DNA of 64,000 nucleotides from Anas platyrhynchos (lineage: Eukaryota > Chordata > Aves > Anseriformes > Anatidae): NCBI RefSeq assembly GCF_047663525.1, contig NC_092611.1, forward strand, positions 2,827,001 to 2,891,000, read 5' to 3'. How positions within the stretch are numbered: position 1 is the stretch's first letter; each line of letters starts with the position of its first letter. Shown here in pieces: positions 22,815 to 38,239 of this stretch. The translations under genes were made by a program, and so were the position numbers. The notes under the pieces are model-generated. The model saw only the letters and a list, made by a program, of their open reading frames with translations, was not told the DNA's origin and made no database searches.

Positions 22815-23600
22815 GCACACACCCCTGTACATGCATGCACCCCCACGTCTGGAGGGGGGCACACCTGCACAGGGGCATATGCACATGAGGGTGCACCTGT
22901 GCACTGTGCATACACGTGCTGCATGCATTCTGGGGGGTGCATGAGTGTCAGGGTGCACACGTGCAAGGGGTACATGCACACGTAGATATAAGTGAGCCCT
23001 ATGCACATATGCACACACCTCCACACACACGTGTCCCCATGCATGCACACACACACCCCTGCATGCATTCACCAGGGACTTCCACACCCCACAGGTGATG
23101 TGCCCTAGACGTGTGCACTGAGCAGGTACCTCCTGTGCCTGCCTTCAGCTCTGCACGTATGCAGCTCTGCACACATGCAGGCACAGTGCACACATACAGG
23201 GGTGCACAGGCGTGGGGTGCACCCTTATGTGTGTGTGTGTGAAGGTGCATGCATGCACAGTGCACATGCTGCATGCATGCTCAGGGGGTATGTGCAAAGC
23301 ATGTTTGCATGCACAGAGGTGCGAGCACACACTGCACACACACATGCCTTCCTGTGTGTGCACCACTGCACATGGATGCACCGCTGTACATGCAAGCACT
23401 GCTGTACACGCATGCAGCCCCATCCCACGCACTGTGCGTGTGCCCTGTGCACCATTCACATCCACCCCCTTGTCTGCCCCTCCCGAGCTCCCTGTAGCAT
23501 GCACACACCTGCACTTGTGCACTGCGCATGCACCCCCCCTGCCAGCAACCCCCCCGTACGTGCAGCTCTGTGCATGCGCCCCCCACACCTACCACCCCCG
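22815..23600. repeat. Minisatellite in FEZ1 5' UTR intron (TGCATGCACAC-like)
   Basis: Words TGCATGCAC, GTGCACAC, CATGCACAGG and GTGTGTGTG recur throughout. Long stretches alternate purine and pyrimidine, a composition that favours Z-DNA (inference). Confidence 0.85.
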
Positions 23601-23639
23601 TTGCACCCCAAAACGCCTCCACAGCCCCAAATCACCTCC

Positions 23640-24640
23640 CCCTGCTTCATGCCCCCCCTCCCCGTGCAGCGCGTGCGCAGCGCACAGTGCACCACCCCTG
23701 CATGGATGCTGATGCGCATCGGGCACCCCCGGGGCACGCAGCATCCTGGTGTCCCCCACCCCCGCGAAGAAGCCCCCCCCTCCCACAGCGCACCGGGGCG
23801 CGACGCCCCTCCGTGCTGCACCCCCCACACACACACCTTGTGCACTGCCCCGCAACGCCCAACGCACCCCCCAGCCCCGGGGGTGGGGGGGGGGTGGAGG
23901 TTGGAAAGGTGGCACCCCCCACTCCATGCACCGCTGCGGTGCGAGCCGCCCCCCCCTCCCCGCGAGCTCGCCCCTCGATGCCCCCCCCCGCAGCGCTGCA
24001 CCCCACAACGCACGCCTTCCCCCAGGGTGGGGTGGGGGGGGGCAAAGCACCGAGCTGCACCCCCAAAAGCAACGCCCCCCCCCCGTGCTTCCATGCAATG
24101 TCAACGCCCCGTGCGCCCCCCCACCGTGGTCACCCCCCCTCCCCTCTCCACCTCAAATCCCCCCCCCCCCAGCCCGTGCGGCCCCATGACCCCCGCATTG
24201 CCCGCAGCGCACCCCGGGGGGGGTCGCTCTGTGCCCCCCGTCCCCGCACCCACCTGCGGCCCCGCATCCTCCGCGCGCCGGGGGGGTGGCTGGGGGGGGG
24301 CAGGGGACGAGCTACGCAGGCGCCGATGCGGGAGGGGGGTGGGGGTGACGTCATCAGGAGCCTACACCCCCCCCCCCCCCCCCCCGGGGGAAGGGCAAGG
24401 GGAGGGGGGAGCGGGGCCAGCAGAGGCCCCGGCTGCATCCTCCCTCCCCCCTCGTCCTCCTCCTCCTCCTCGTCCTCCCCCTCATCCTCATCTTCATCCT
24501 CGCCCCCCCCCCCCCGCCTTCATCCTCCTCCTCCTCCTCCCCCTCCTCGCAGATGCAGCAGCGGTCCCCAGCCTTTTTGGGGGTCGTGCATCCCCACCAA
24601 CGCGCAATTTTCGCCTCTTCCTCCTCCCCCATAGATATAT
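23640..24640 (-). promoter_or_regulatory. FEZ1: GC-rich block / CpG island, likely FEZ1 promoter
   Basis: Extreme C-richness on the + strand with many CpGs between about 23650 and 24620. It includes a run of about 20 C near 24366-24386, which is G-rich on the FEZ1 sense strand. It lies just upstream of FEZ1 and contains a donor-like site, so it is the natural place for the FEZ1 start. The exact start site cannot be seen. Long + strand frames through it (up to 505 codons, Pro/Ala-rich) look like composition artefacts. Confidence 0.55.
24254..24450 (-). other. FEZ1: Possible FEZ1 non-coding first exon
   Basis: A strong donor on the - strand, GCAG|GTGGGTG, has its GT at 24253-24252, so an exon would end at 24254. 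The upstream edge is a guess. It would splice to the acceptor at 21424-21425. Confidence 0.3.
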
Positions 24641-26839
24641 TTATTTATTCATGCCCTTTCCCAAGCGTATGAATACATTGCAGCCATTATGAAAGCAGAC
24701 CAAAAAAAAATAAATAAATCACACACAAAAGGCATAAAAACTGATGAAACAAAGAGGAAATAACATCTTAAAAAATTCTGTGTTACAATCCACCCCTTTT
24801 TCCTCAAAAATATCCCCCCAAAATATCCAGTTCTGCAAAGTGGCCACATCCTCGTCCTTTACAACGCTGGCTCAGTGGGTGGAGGTGCAGCAATTCCTGG
24901 TTGGGTGCTGGCCGCAATGGCTGGCGGTGACAAAGGTGGGTCCCGAGGGAGGCCGCGCACTGTCACTGTGCTTGCTGCGTCCTGAGACTCGTTTTCCAGC
25001 AACGTTGCAGCAGTTTTTGTCAGAATTCAGCTGGAAATTTCCATCCTCCCTGCTGTCGATCAATCAGTCTTGCGAACTATTGTGAAGGTCTTGTGGTTTT
25101 GTTTGTTTGTTTGTCGGTTTGTTTGTTTTAACAAATGGGTTCAAAACACACTGAAGATTGAAGATTTTTAATGGGTCAGAAAATTTGGTTGCCAAGGTTT
25201 TAAGGCTATGGATGTGAGAGCTTGTGTAGATGACACATCACACCCGTGACAGCTGCTTGTCCTTGCAGAAGAGCTCAGCACACCAGGAGCACTGGCCTTT
25301 TGGGGAAGAAAAGCTGCATTTTCCAGTTCAACAGCTCTTTGAAGCACTTTGCCATGAGAAAACCAGCACACTTCTGGGTGGTACAATGGATTTATATTTT
25401 CTCTTCCCATTTCATAATTAAAGCATTATGAAAATCTGACTATGTAAAGGTCTTGGTGAGTTTTATTTCATGTTGTTTTATTTTTATCTGTTCTGTTCCA
25501 TCCTGTTCCATCCTGTCCTGTCCAGTCCAGTCCTGTCCTGCCCTGTCCTATTCACTTTATTTTATGAAGTTAACCACATCCATGACATCCCCCAGGAACT
25601 TCTAGCTCCAACACCTTTGCTGTGCTAGCTTGCCCAGGGCTGATGCTGACTTCCCGGTGTGTCCCTGTCCCTGTAACCTCACCCTAGCACCTTTTTTAAT
25701 TCTGGTCACAGTAGCCACTCCACCAGCAGTTACACTGACAGAGTTTTTCTGTGAAACACTGTTTTGTTAAAGAAATCATTTACTGTTGAGAACCAGTCCT
25801 CTCCCACAGGTCTTTCCTTCACTGGCCCACCAGAGTCCTTCTTCAAGCAGTTTGCTGTTGAAGCAGAAACCAGCAAATGCCACCAGACAAGGCCAGGGAC
25901 ATTGGTGCTTTCACCCAGCTGTACCGCACGCCTCCTGCACCCCATCATTTGTGCCTCATCTTTCTTCTGATCCCCAGGAGCACTTCCTGAGCACCTCCCA
26001 GAAACATTTGCAGGCAAAGGCATGCACTTCTGCATGTCACCAAATCCCTTTCCATTCATTATCTCACCTGTTTTTACTGCATTAGGAAGAACGAAGGTTT
26101 CTCCACCACTACATGGCTTTTTACCTTGCATAAGAAACCTCAAAAAAGGCTCCAAAACATGGATCATTAAGCTTAGGGAAATTTTGCAAAATAGTTGAGT
26201 ATGTGCAGCATGATGCATTGCTGAAGAGACCAAAGCAGCTTGTCTCTGTCCTGGATGCTCATTGCTGGTCGTGGTGGCTCACGTCTTAAAGCACAATACA
26301 CCGTTAGGGTAAGGGTTATGTAAATCCGTATTTCAAACAGCCTTCTTGACAATTTTGAATATTTATGGCCAAATTCTTGTCAGATCTCATTAGATCATTG
26401 TTGCTTTTACCCCATCATGTGGCTGACAAAGGTTTCCTTTGAGGAGAGAAGTGCCAGTTCTGCTTCTTCCTCACTGCCTGTCTGCACTGGCGTTGGCAGT
26501 TGCATCTTCAATATGCAGTTCGAGGACGGTGTAGCTACCACTAAGAAACACGATCTGTAAATCCACCTAACACAAAGCAGAGTGAGTCACAACAGCTGAA
26601 AGCAAGCAAACGAGCAAGGGCACCACTGCTGCCCCCGCCATGCTGTGAGCACAAGACCCCACGACACCAAGCGCCTGGCATCCCACAGGCCCCTCTGACA
26701 TGCACACCGTTTTATTTTCTCATTTTTCAGATAAAAATTCAATACAAATAGAAGAACCAACATTTTCTTCCTGCACTTCCTTTGGATACCAATGCTCTAG
26801 AAGGTCTCTGGAGCAAACAATCTCCTTGCCCTGGCTTAA

Positions 26840-27240
26840 AGCTTTCCCTGAGCAACCAGAGACCATTCAGACAAACTCCAAAAATCCTTGTAGAGAGCTG
26901 TGAGGGCTCTGGGAGAGCAGGGTTAAGAACGGAAAGAAAACCCCAGCTCAGTGCAGGAGGAGCTAAAGGACTGAGATGGAAGTTGAGCCTGAGAAGAAGC
27001 AGGCTGGGAGGAAGGTGTGTTAGTTATATTTTAGTTCTCACTGTTCTGCTCCCTTATTAATCAGCAATAAATTAACTAACCTTCCCTATGTCGAGCCTGT
27101 TTGGCCCATGATGGTAATTGTCCTTATCTCAGCCCATGAGCTTCTCCGTTGCATTTTCTCCCTCTATGGGGACAGGGAGGAGAGAGTGGCGTGGTGGGCA
27201 CCTGGTGGCCAGCCATGATCCACAAGGAGCCTTGCTGATG
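26840..27240 (+). mobile_element. LTR-like interspersed repeat, degraded
   Basis: The sequence resembles, from memory, the 3' part of a common avian endogenous-retrovirus LTR: GGAAGGTGTGTTAGTTATAT, TTAGTTCTCACTGTTCT, CAATAAATTAAC (a polyadenylation signal), GCCCATGATGGTAATTG and GGTGGGCACCTGG. The boundaries and family are uncertain. Confidence 0.45.
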
Positions 27241-28639
27241 TGTCCCTGGGTCTTGAGCCAAGGCATCAACTGCAAAGGAATCCGTACAGATCTAAAAAGG
27301 ATATTTTTGTTAAAGGAGGTTTGAACTTTTCTACAGTTTAAAAATGCATTGGAATGGGAAAGAGAAGGTGGGAGACTTATCCCTGTTTCTGGAAAATGTT
27401 TACTGTAATTTACTGTAGGATTCACAAATTTTAATGACTGACTTATCCAAAACAAGCTTTCCATAGTTGATATTAATCAAGGTAAAACAGTAATAGAACA
27501 CAACCCTCTGCTATCTTGTAGGTTCAGAAGCTGTAAATAGAAGAGCTCACAAACATTTACATAGACATCTATTTAAAGAGATCTCCAGCTGACATGGAAA
27601 TCCTGACAGCACCCTAAGGTTGCTCTGAGTAGAACAAAACTCTTACAGCTCAAAAACTTGTATATGGAAATAAATGAAAAGAGACATGGCCAACCACACA
27701 AAATAGCATCTATGTAATCTACAAAATCTTTTGTAGTTTTCTTCTTTTCTTCTTTCCGTTTATTTGTTAACCCCCATCAAAAAGCTATACTATATATCGT
27801 AATGAAAATCTGTGAAGAAAGCAAATTTATTAAAAATGGGAGGACCAAAGCACATTCTTCTATCAACAAGTGGACAAGTGTAGCTGCTCTTCCTGGCCCA
27901 AACATCATGTTAACCTTTCATTCTGCAGTTAGCATCCCTGCCTCTCTCTCCTCCAAAATTTTCTTCCATTCTCACCTTCATACTCAGGACTTCAAATTAG
28001 ATCAACTAGAAACCACTGTCATAATCTTCAAAATCTTGGATCTTCCCAGCAGATTTGTGTCTATGTCATACTTGTCTCCAAGGATATCAACAAAAAACAA
28101 GTGTGAGTTTTCGTATTAGATGCCTTAGCACCCCATAGCACATACCATGGTCTTGCCAGTGGTTTTCATGGCTTATATTTTTGCCTTTAAAAAATTCCAG
28201 GGACATTCCAATACAAACTTGGTAGAAAAGTTTAAATCTATTATTTTTAGTACCCAAACCTCTCACATACTCCTTGGCTACAGCAGGATTCCCTTCTCAA
28301 CACTTCCAGTTGATCAGGTATTTCAGGGCCAGTAGTTGTAACAGAATTAGCTTGTTACTAGTGGCTACCAGCATTTAAGATGCTGTATCGTTCAGCCCTT
28401 CCCAAAACAGATGTGAAAACACTCTTGCTAATACAAACTGCTATTGTAATTTTACAGACAACTCATAAACACATGGTGCATGGGAGGATATAAGTTGAAT
28501 GCATAAGTGCTAGACTTTGTGCAGATTCCTAGTAGTGCTGGTCTGATGTTCCCAGAGTAATGAATTACCATTAACACAAATAAAGAATTTAACTGCAGCC
28601 ATTTCCCCATCAAAGATACATGGTAGCCAAGAAAAACAA

Positions 28640-28664
28640 TGAAAAAAAAAAAAAATTAAACAGA

Positions 28665-28700
<36 letters not shown>
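28640..28700 (+). repeat. Poly-A run
   Basis: Two nearby A-homopolymers (the larger about 33 bp at 28667-28699). They could be a retroposon tail or simple slippage; no adjacent retroposon body was recognised. Confidence 0.8.
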
Positions 28701-28702
<2 letters not shown>

Positions 28703-30859
28703 TCTAGTAGCTGGTCAAAGTCTCATCCCAAGTCCTGTCCTATTTACTGCAGCACCAGACCACAGTGAGCTGCTGCAAACCACTTTCTTCTTTAGTTGTT
28801 CTATGTCCAGTCCAGAAGGAAAGACTGCACTGAGGGTTAAGGGAATACCCTGGTAAGAATGAATCGGTTAAACCAGAAAATCAATACACTACTACTTCTT
28901 GAAGGGTCATGCCTAGCAGCCACACCATTACGTCCCTTTAATCTTAGACCTGCAGACCTGCTCCCTCCCCTTGTCCTACTTCTCCCTAACCAAAAGAGGG
29001 GGCAAAAGCTCCACTGCAGCACCGGGAAGGAGCTTCGGTGGTAGGAGCCACCAGGGCAGAGCTCTCCAGCGTTTTTTTGGCTGTACTTTGTCCATCGCTG
29101 CCACTGAGCGTCATGACACAAGGACTGCACATGTCATGTGCTAATTCAGACTCCCCATTTTCTGCTGATCCTGCTTGCTCTTTTGACAATAACAGCACAT
29201 TTATTTTCCATAGCTGGTTGTACAGATAGGTTCCTAAGTTATGTGCTGCAGAAATTTCCCATGTGCTGGAAGGGTTTACTCAGAGACATGTTTCTTGTTC
29301 CTGCATTACGTTGCAGTCATGCATTACATTGAAATAGACAACTCATGCAACCTCTTTGCTGGACAGGCACCCACAAACAGTGAATCAAAATGTTCTGACG
29401 TACCACAGCATTCAAGCTGCAAGAGAAAATAGGAGAAAAGAACCAGGTCAAATAACCATTATTATTGCTTTGTATTTGGTACAAAGCAGAAATACATTAT
29501 GCTAGATTTTATTACAGACCTTATGAAAGTTTGCTTAAAGTCCTGCCAAGGTGAATTCTATAAACCTAATTCAAAAACTCCTTTATTGCATTAAATGTCA
29601 AGATTCTGAACACAAGAGCTAGATCTCATTAAACAGATACACTTCAATTTGGTGGCAGCTTGTATTCCTTATATATGCAAAGATGCAGCTATGCATCTTC
29701 TGGTGCTTCTAGATCAGTGCCACAGATCTTGAGTTTCCCAGTTTGCTTCTGAGATTGTTTAGGAAAAGAAGAACAAGTTCTACAGATTTCACAGGTTCCA
29801 CGGGACAAAAAGGGGTACCAAATTCTTGAACAGTATACAAAAATATCTTCTCTCTGCACCTTGTTACTAACACTCCTTTGATTTCTTCTAGCTAGTAAGG
29901 TTTGTACAGGAGACTTGACTTCATGAAGAACAGTGTGAACTAATTGCTTAGTGCCTAGTTGGCGTGCAACCATGTACCTACAGAAAACTGGAGGGTCTCA
30001 GGTTTTTCTGGCAGCTTCTTCACGTCTCTTTTCATACATTTATATATACAGGTTTTTAAGCTGTTCAATTACCTGGGAGACAGTGAAATTGAGGAAGTAA
30101 TGGATTTTACAGTTTTATATATCTTTCTGCTGTTTCCTAGAACAAAAGCAGACTGGTAGGAAATTTCATGTATGGAATCATCCCAAACTTAGGCCCATTC
30201 TGCTAACCTTATCAAATGTTGGGTATGTACCCACTTACCCTCTCAGGGGGCGACAGGATTACCTCTGTTAGCTGTCCCCCTGGAAGCACCTGCCAAGGCT
30301 CCCTGGGGAGAGCTCAGCCAGTCAATGGATGGGCTTCCTCCAAAGCTCTGAACGCAGGGACGCTGCGGGTCCCTGACTCTGCATGTTTGCATTCCCAGTG
30401 AACTGGGAATTTCATGAAGAAGAGAGGAGGTAGGAAAGGAACACGGGTGTGAAGCAACGTTCCAGTATGTGTGGAATGCCAGTAGTGTGCATGTCACCAC
30501 AAGGGTCATGTCACCAAGCCAGGTCCAGATGGGAACACACGTTTAATTCTTCTCTATAGTGCAAGTTGCGGTACAAGCTACACTGCAGGTTACTTATTTC
30601 CTTATAATAGAATTAAGGATTTCTCACGTGGAAACTGCCATCCCTGCCACACCCTGTTGTACGATAATGCACGTTCCCCAGGATTTATTAATCATAGAGG
30701 ATTGCGCTGTATTGTGCATGTTAGGGCCTGTCATTATACAGCACAGCCACCTGAACCCTGGGAGGGTTACTGACACACTGAGAAGTACAACGTGCTCTGC
30801 TAGTGGAGTCTGCCCAGGAGTTACATGGAGATATTCCATCTCCTAACCCTCTAGTGGGA

Positions 30860-31400
30860 AGATCAAAACCCAAATGTAAAGTGTCTCAAATCCTGTTCCT
30901 GAATCTTGGCATAATCAAATTTGTAGCCACCATCATAAATGTAGCCCAAATTGTAGAATCTATGGGCAGCGCCAGCGTTGATGCAATTTTGGCCTTGTAA
31001 GAAGTATCAGGAATTTGCAAAGGTAGCATTCCAAAATCCGGTGGTATTGGATGTGGCATCAGCTTCTGAAGGTGGCATGTGCATATTGGGAAATACCACC
31101 TGTTGTACTTATGCTGATCAATCTGGACATATCTCCACCAACATTCCCATCATTAAAGTCAAAAACCTTTCACAAAATTGGACAAACCAAGTGGAACACA
31201 GACATATCGGGGTAGCGACACAATTTGGAGGTTGGTTTGGGAATGCCACTAGGCCAATTTTGAACTGGGTCATTTTTGTCTTACTGCTATTTGAAATATT
31301 CATACATCAGCAAAACCGATTGTATGTTTTCTGTAGTCCCTGCTCTCTATGGAGGGTGAGTGGACGAGGAGCAACGTCCCTTGCCCCCTCGTGTGATCAG
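30860..31400 (+). pseudogene. Endogenous retrovirus env (transmembrane subunit) fragment, broken
   Basis: The translation contains the hallmark of a retroviral transmembrane Env subunit: an immunosuppressive-like heptad region followed by the CX6CC motif (Cys codons at 31080-31082 and 31101-31106). A hydrophobic membrane segment follows near 31260-31310. The upstream part continues in a different frame and stops near 31000, so the gene is interrupted by at least one frameshift. No gag or pol was recognised nearby. It is an old, non-functional copy; the lineage cannot be assigned beyond a CX6CC-type Env. Confidence 0.72.
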
Positions 31401-32051
31401 TAGGTAATTTTGACAGCCTCCAGGGGCCTAAACACATTAAATACCACCCGAAGGTGCAGCCTTTACAGAGCTTTTCTCACATTCAGTTGTGCTGGAAGGG
31501 CAGGGCACTCGGACGAGCTCCTGCAGTTAAGCTTTAAGGGAGAAACCTCTGGTGAAAGCTGCTGCTAACTGCAGATACCTTGCATTTTAGCAAGTTCTCA
31601 TTCTGCAGGGGCTTCAGCGGCAGCGTGGGAGCCTATTTTCTGCCCTGAGAGACCACCTGGTAGAGAAATTTAGGTTTTCCGATCGTGGCTCCTCGTTTTG
31701 GGTTAGGACGTTTCCAAATGGGGGATGAGGCGATCGCTCGGGCTGGGTCCCGAGGGAGGCGTCCCCGTTACAGGGGGCACTCGGAACCCGCTCCCGGGCT
31801 CCGGGGGGGCTCCGGGGGGGCTCCGGGGGGCTCCGGGGCCCGCTCCCCGCCTCGGCCCCCTCGTCCCGCCCGGCGGCGGAGCTCTCTGGAGGCCCGAGGC
31901 CGGGCTCCCCTGCGGGCCGCTGCCGGAGCCGGAGCCGGAGCCGGGGGCCGCTGTCCCGGCCCTCCCGGGACGGCCCCGAGCGGGCGGCCCCGGGGCTCGA
32001 ACCGGCGGCGACACCGCCGGGAGGGGCGGGAGGAGGCCCCGCCCCGCGCCG

Positions 32052-32065
32052 CCGCCAGGGGGCGC
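32052..32065 (+). promoter_or_regulatory. CTCF-like motif 1
   Basis: CCGCCAGGGGGCGC matches the CTCF core consensus (CCASYAGRGGGCGC-like) with one mismatch at the third base. Binding is inference. Confidence 0.5.
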
Positions 32066-32168
32066 CGCCCCTCCCCTGCTCCCGCCGCGCCCGCGCAGAA
32101 GCCGCCCGGGGCCCGGCCCTCAGGCCCCTCCCCGCCCCCCCCGAGCGGGCTGCGAGGCCCGGCGGGGC

Positions 32169-32182
32169 CCGCCAGGGGGCGG
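32169..32182 (+). promoter_or_regulatory. CTCF-like motif 2
   Basis: CCGCCAGGGGGCGG is the same core with a different last base, in the same orientation and 117 bp downstream of the first. Confidence 0.42.
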
Positions 32183-32467
32183 CGGGGCCTCGCGGCGGGG
32201 CCGCTGCCCCGAAGGCCGCCGGGCCCCCGCGGAGCGCTCGGAGCTGCCTCGGCCGCGGCTGCGGCTGCGGGGCTGGGCTCGTCTGGCAGCGAGCCGCAGT
32301 GACACGGAATCAGCGCCACTCGTTAGAAGCCCCCTCAGACTTGTCCGCCCTGTCCCCGGGGTCCCCGTGAGGCCGCGGTGCCCACGGCTTCGTTCGGCCG
32401 GGGACTGCCCCGCAGCAAGGGGCACCATGAGGACACCAGCACCACCCCACGATGCTGGGAAAGGCGG

Positions 32468-32512
32468 GATTTTTATGATTTTTATGATTTTTGTGATTTT
32501 TATGATTTTTAT
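32468..32512 (+). repeat. Short tandem repeat (TTTTTATGA)n
   Basis: About five copies of a 9-bp unit, TTTTTATGA with one G variant, just downstream of the CpG island. Confidence 0.85.
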
Positions 32513-33273
32513 CCCCTTCCCTCTCACCCCCAGCACTCTCCTGTGCTGTTCTGCAGCAGAAGCCGTGCCCCACGCCCCCTGCCCCGGCTCCCACATCCCC
32601 CAGCTATGGGGCTGGGCTGCAGATCTGCACCGTGCTGCAATGGAGACACCAGCAGGAAAGATGAACAAGATCGGGGGGGCAATTTAATTAATAATTGACT
32701 GTGGGGGAGTAATCAGGAACCCTTCTTTTGAGGGGCATGGCAGCTGCACACAGGGACAGGGCACAGTAGGATGTGGTGTCCCCCCCTCCACGCCACCTGC
32801 ACCCCGACATCCTCCTGCTGGAGGGGGCAGCCTCACCGAGCCCCCCCCGGTGTCCCATTACTGTGCCGCCCCCCCATCAATGTTTCATGGCTGGGGCTCG
32901 GCAAGGAGCTGGAGATGAAATATCAAACCCTGCTCTCAGCGTCGGGTCTGCTGGAGGATCAAAACCGATGTTTTTTTGCAAAGGGGGGGGGGGGTCGCAG
33001 ATTGTTTTCCCCTCCTGTAGCTAGAAAATGAGAAGGGGGCTCAGGGGAGTGCCCACTGCTGAGGACACCCCTGCTGTGGGGGCAGGAGGCAACGCTGCCA
33101 CTCCTGCCACGAGTGCGCCCGTCCTCATCCCTGGCACGGGAGTGGCCAGATTGCAGCGGCATTGGGTTTCTGCTGGTGGCTTGTTAATAACTAGGCTCAT
33201 TAATAACTGATACCTAATCAGGGCCGGGACAGGGAAACCCAAGAGGAGGTCGGGGTGGGGAGCACAGCCCGCC

Positions 33274-38008
<4,735 letters not shown>

Positions 38009-38215
38009 GCCTGGCTTAACCTCACCCCAGGGGCTTCTCCCAGTTGCTTCCTTTCCTTCAGTTTGATGCTGGGGACAAGCTCAGGTCTGGCAAAAGCACC
38101 AGTGCCCACCCCGATCCCTGCAGCATCTCCGGGGACAGACCCCAGTGAGAGCCGCAGGGGCTCAGCCCCCTCCTCGTGTGCTGCCCAGGCTGTACCTTAC
38201 TCATTTCATTGCGTC

Positions 38216-38221
38216 AATAAA
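38216..38221 (+). terminator. VSIG10L2: Polyadenylation signal of VSIG10L2
   Basis: AATAAA 208 bp after the stop codon, giving a short 3' UTR ending near 38240. Confidence 0.8.
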
Positions 38222-38239
38222 GCTGGAAGGGTGCATGGG

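Larger units (their letters stand above)
24640..31690. other. Long region with no recognised gene
   Basis: About 7 kb between FEZ1 and VSIG10L2. It holds simple repeats ((GTTT)n near 25095-25133, TGTCC-like near 25500-25550, A-runs near 28640-28700), an LTR-like element and a retroviral env fragment. The longest non-repeat frames are a 167-codon one on the - strand (25730-26233) and a Cys-containing 94-codon one (29689-29973); I recognise neither. No EI24, STT3A, CHEK1, HYLS1, PUS3 or DDX25 sequence was seen, the genes that lie between FEZ1 and VSIG10L2 in human. Confidence 0.6.
31700..32420. promoter_or_regulatory. CpG island upstream of VSIG10L2
   Basis: Very high G+C with dense CpG between about 31720 and 32420, in sharp contrast to the AT-rich flanks. 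It begins about 1.5 kb upstream of the VSIG10L2 ATG and could be its promoter, a promoter of an unannotated transcript, or an insulator (it holds two CTCF-like motifs). Frames of 180-320 codons across it are Arg/Pro/Gly-rich and not recognised, so I treat them as composition artefacts. Confidence 0.65.

Noticed and set aside
8745-23600. CRISPR-like regular repeats
   Set aside because: The repeats are degenerate, lack unique equal-length spacers and lie in vertebrate introns; they are minisatellites.
23175-24692. A 505-codon + strand frame and a 368-codon companion
   Set aside because: They cross the TGCATGCAC array and the C-rich CpG block and show only Pro/Ala/His/Cys-rich low complexity with no domain.
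25230-25440. A possible terminal exon after TTGCAG at about 25263-25268, followed by AATTAAA
   Set aside because: No protein similarity is recognised and no partner exon was found; left as part of the gene-free interval.
31685-32687. Several frames of 180-320 codons in the CpG island
   Set aside because: Arg/Pro/Gly/Ala-rich translations on both strands, no recognisable domain; expected for GC-rich sequence lacking stop codons.
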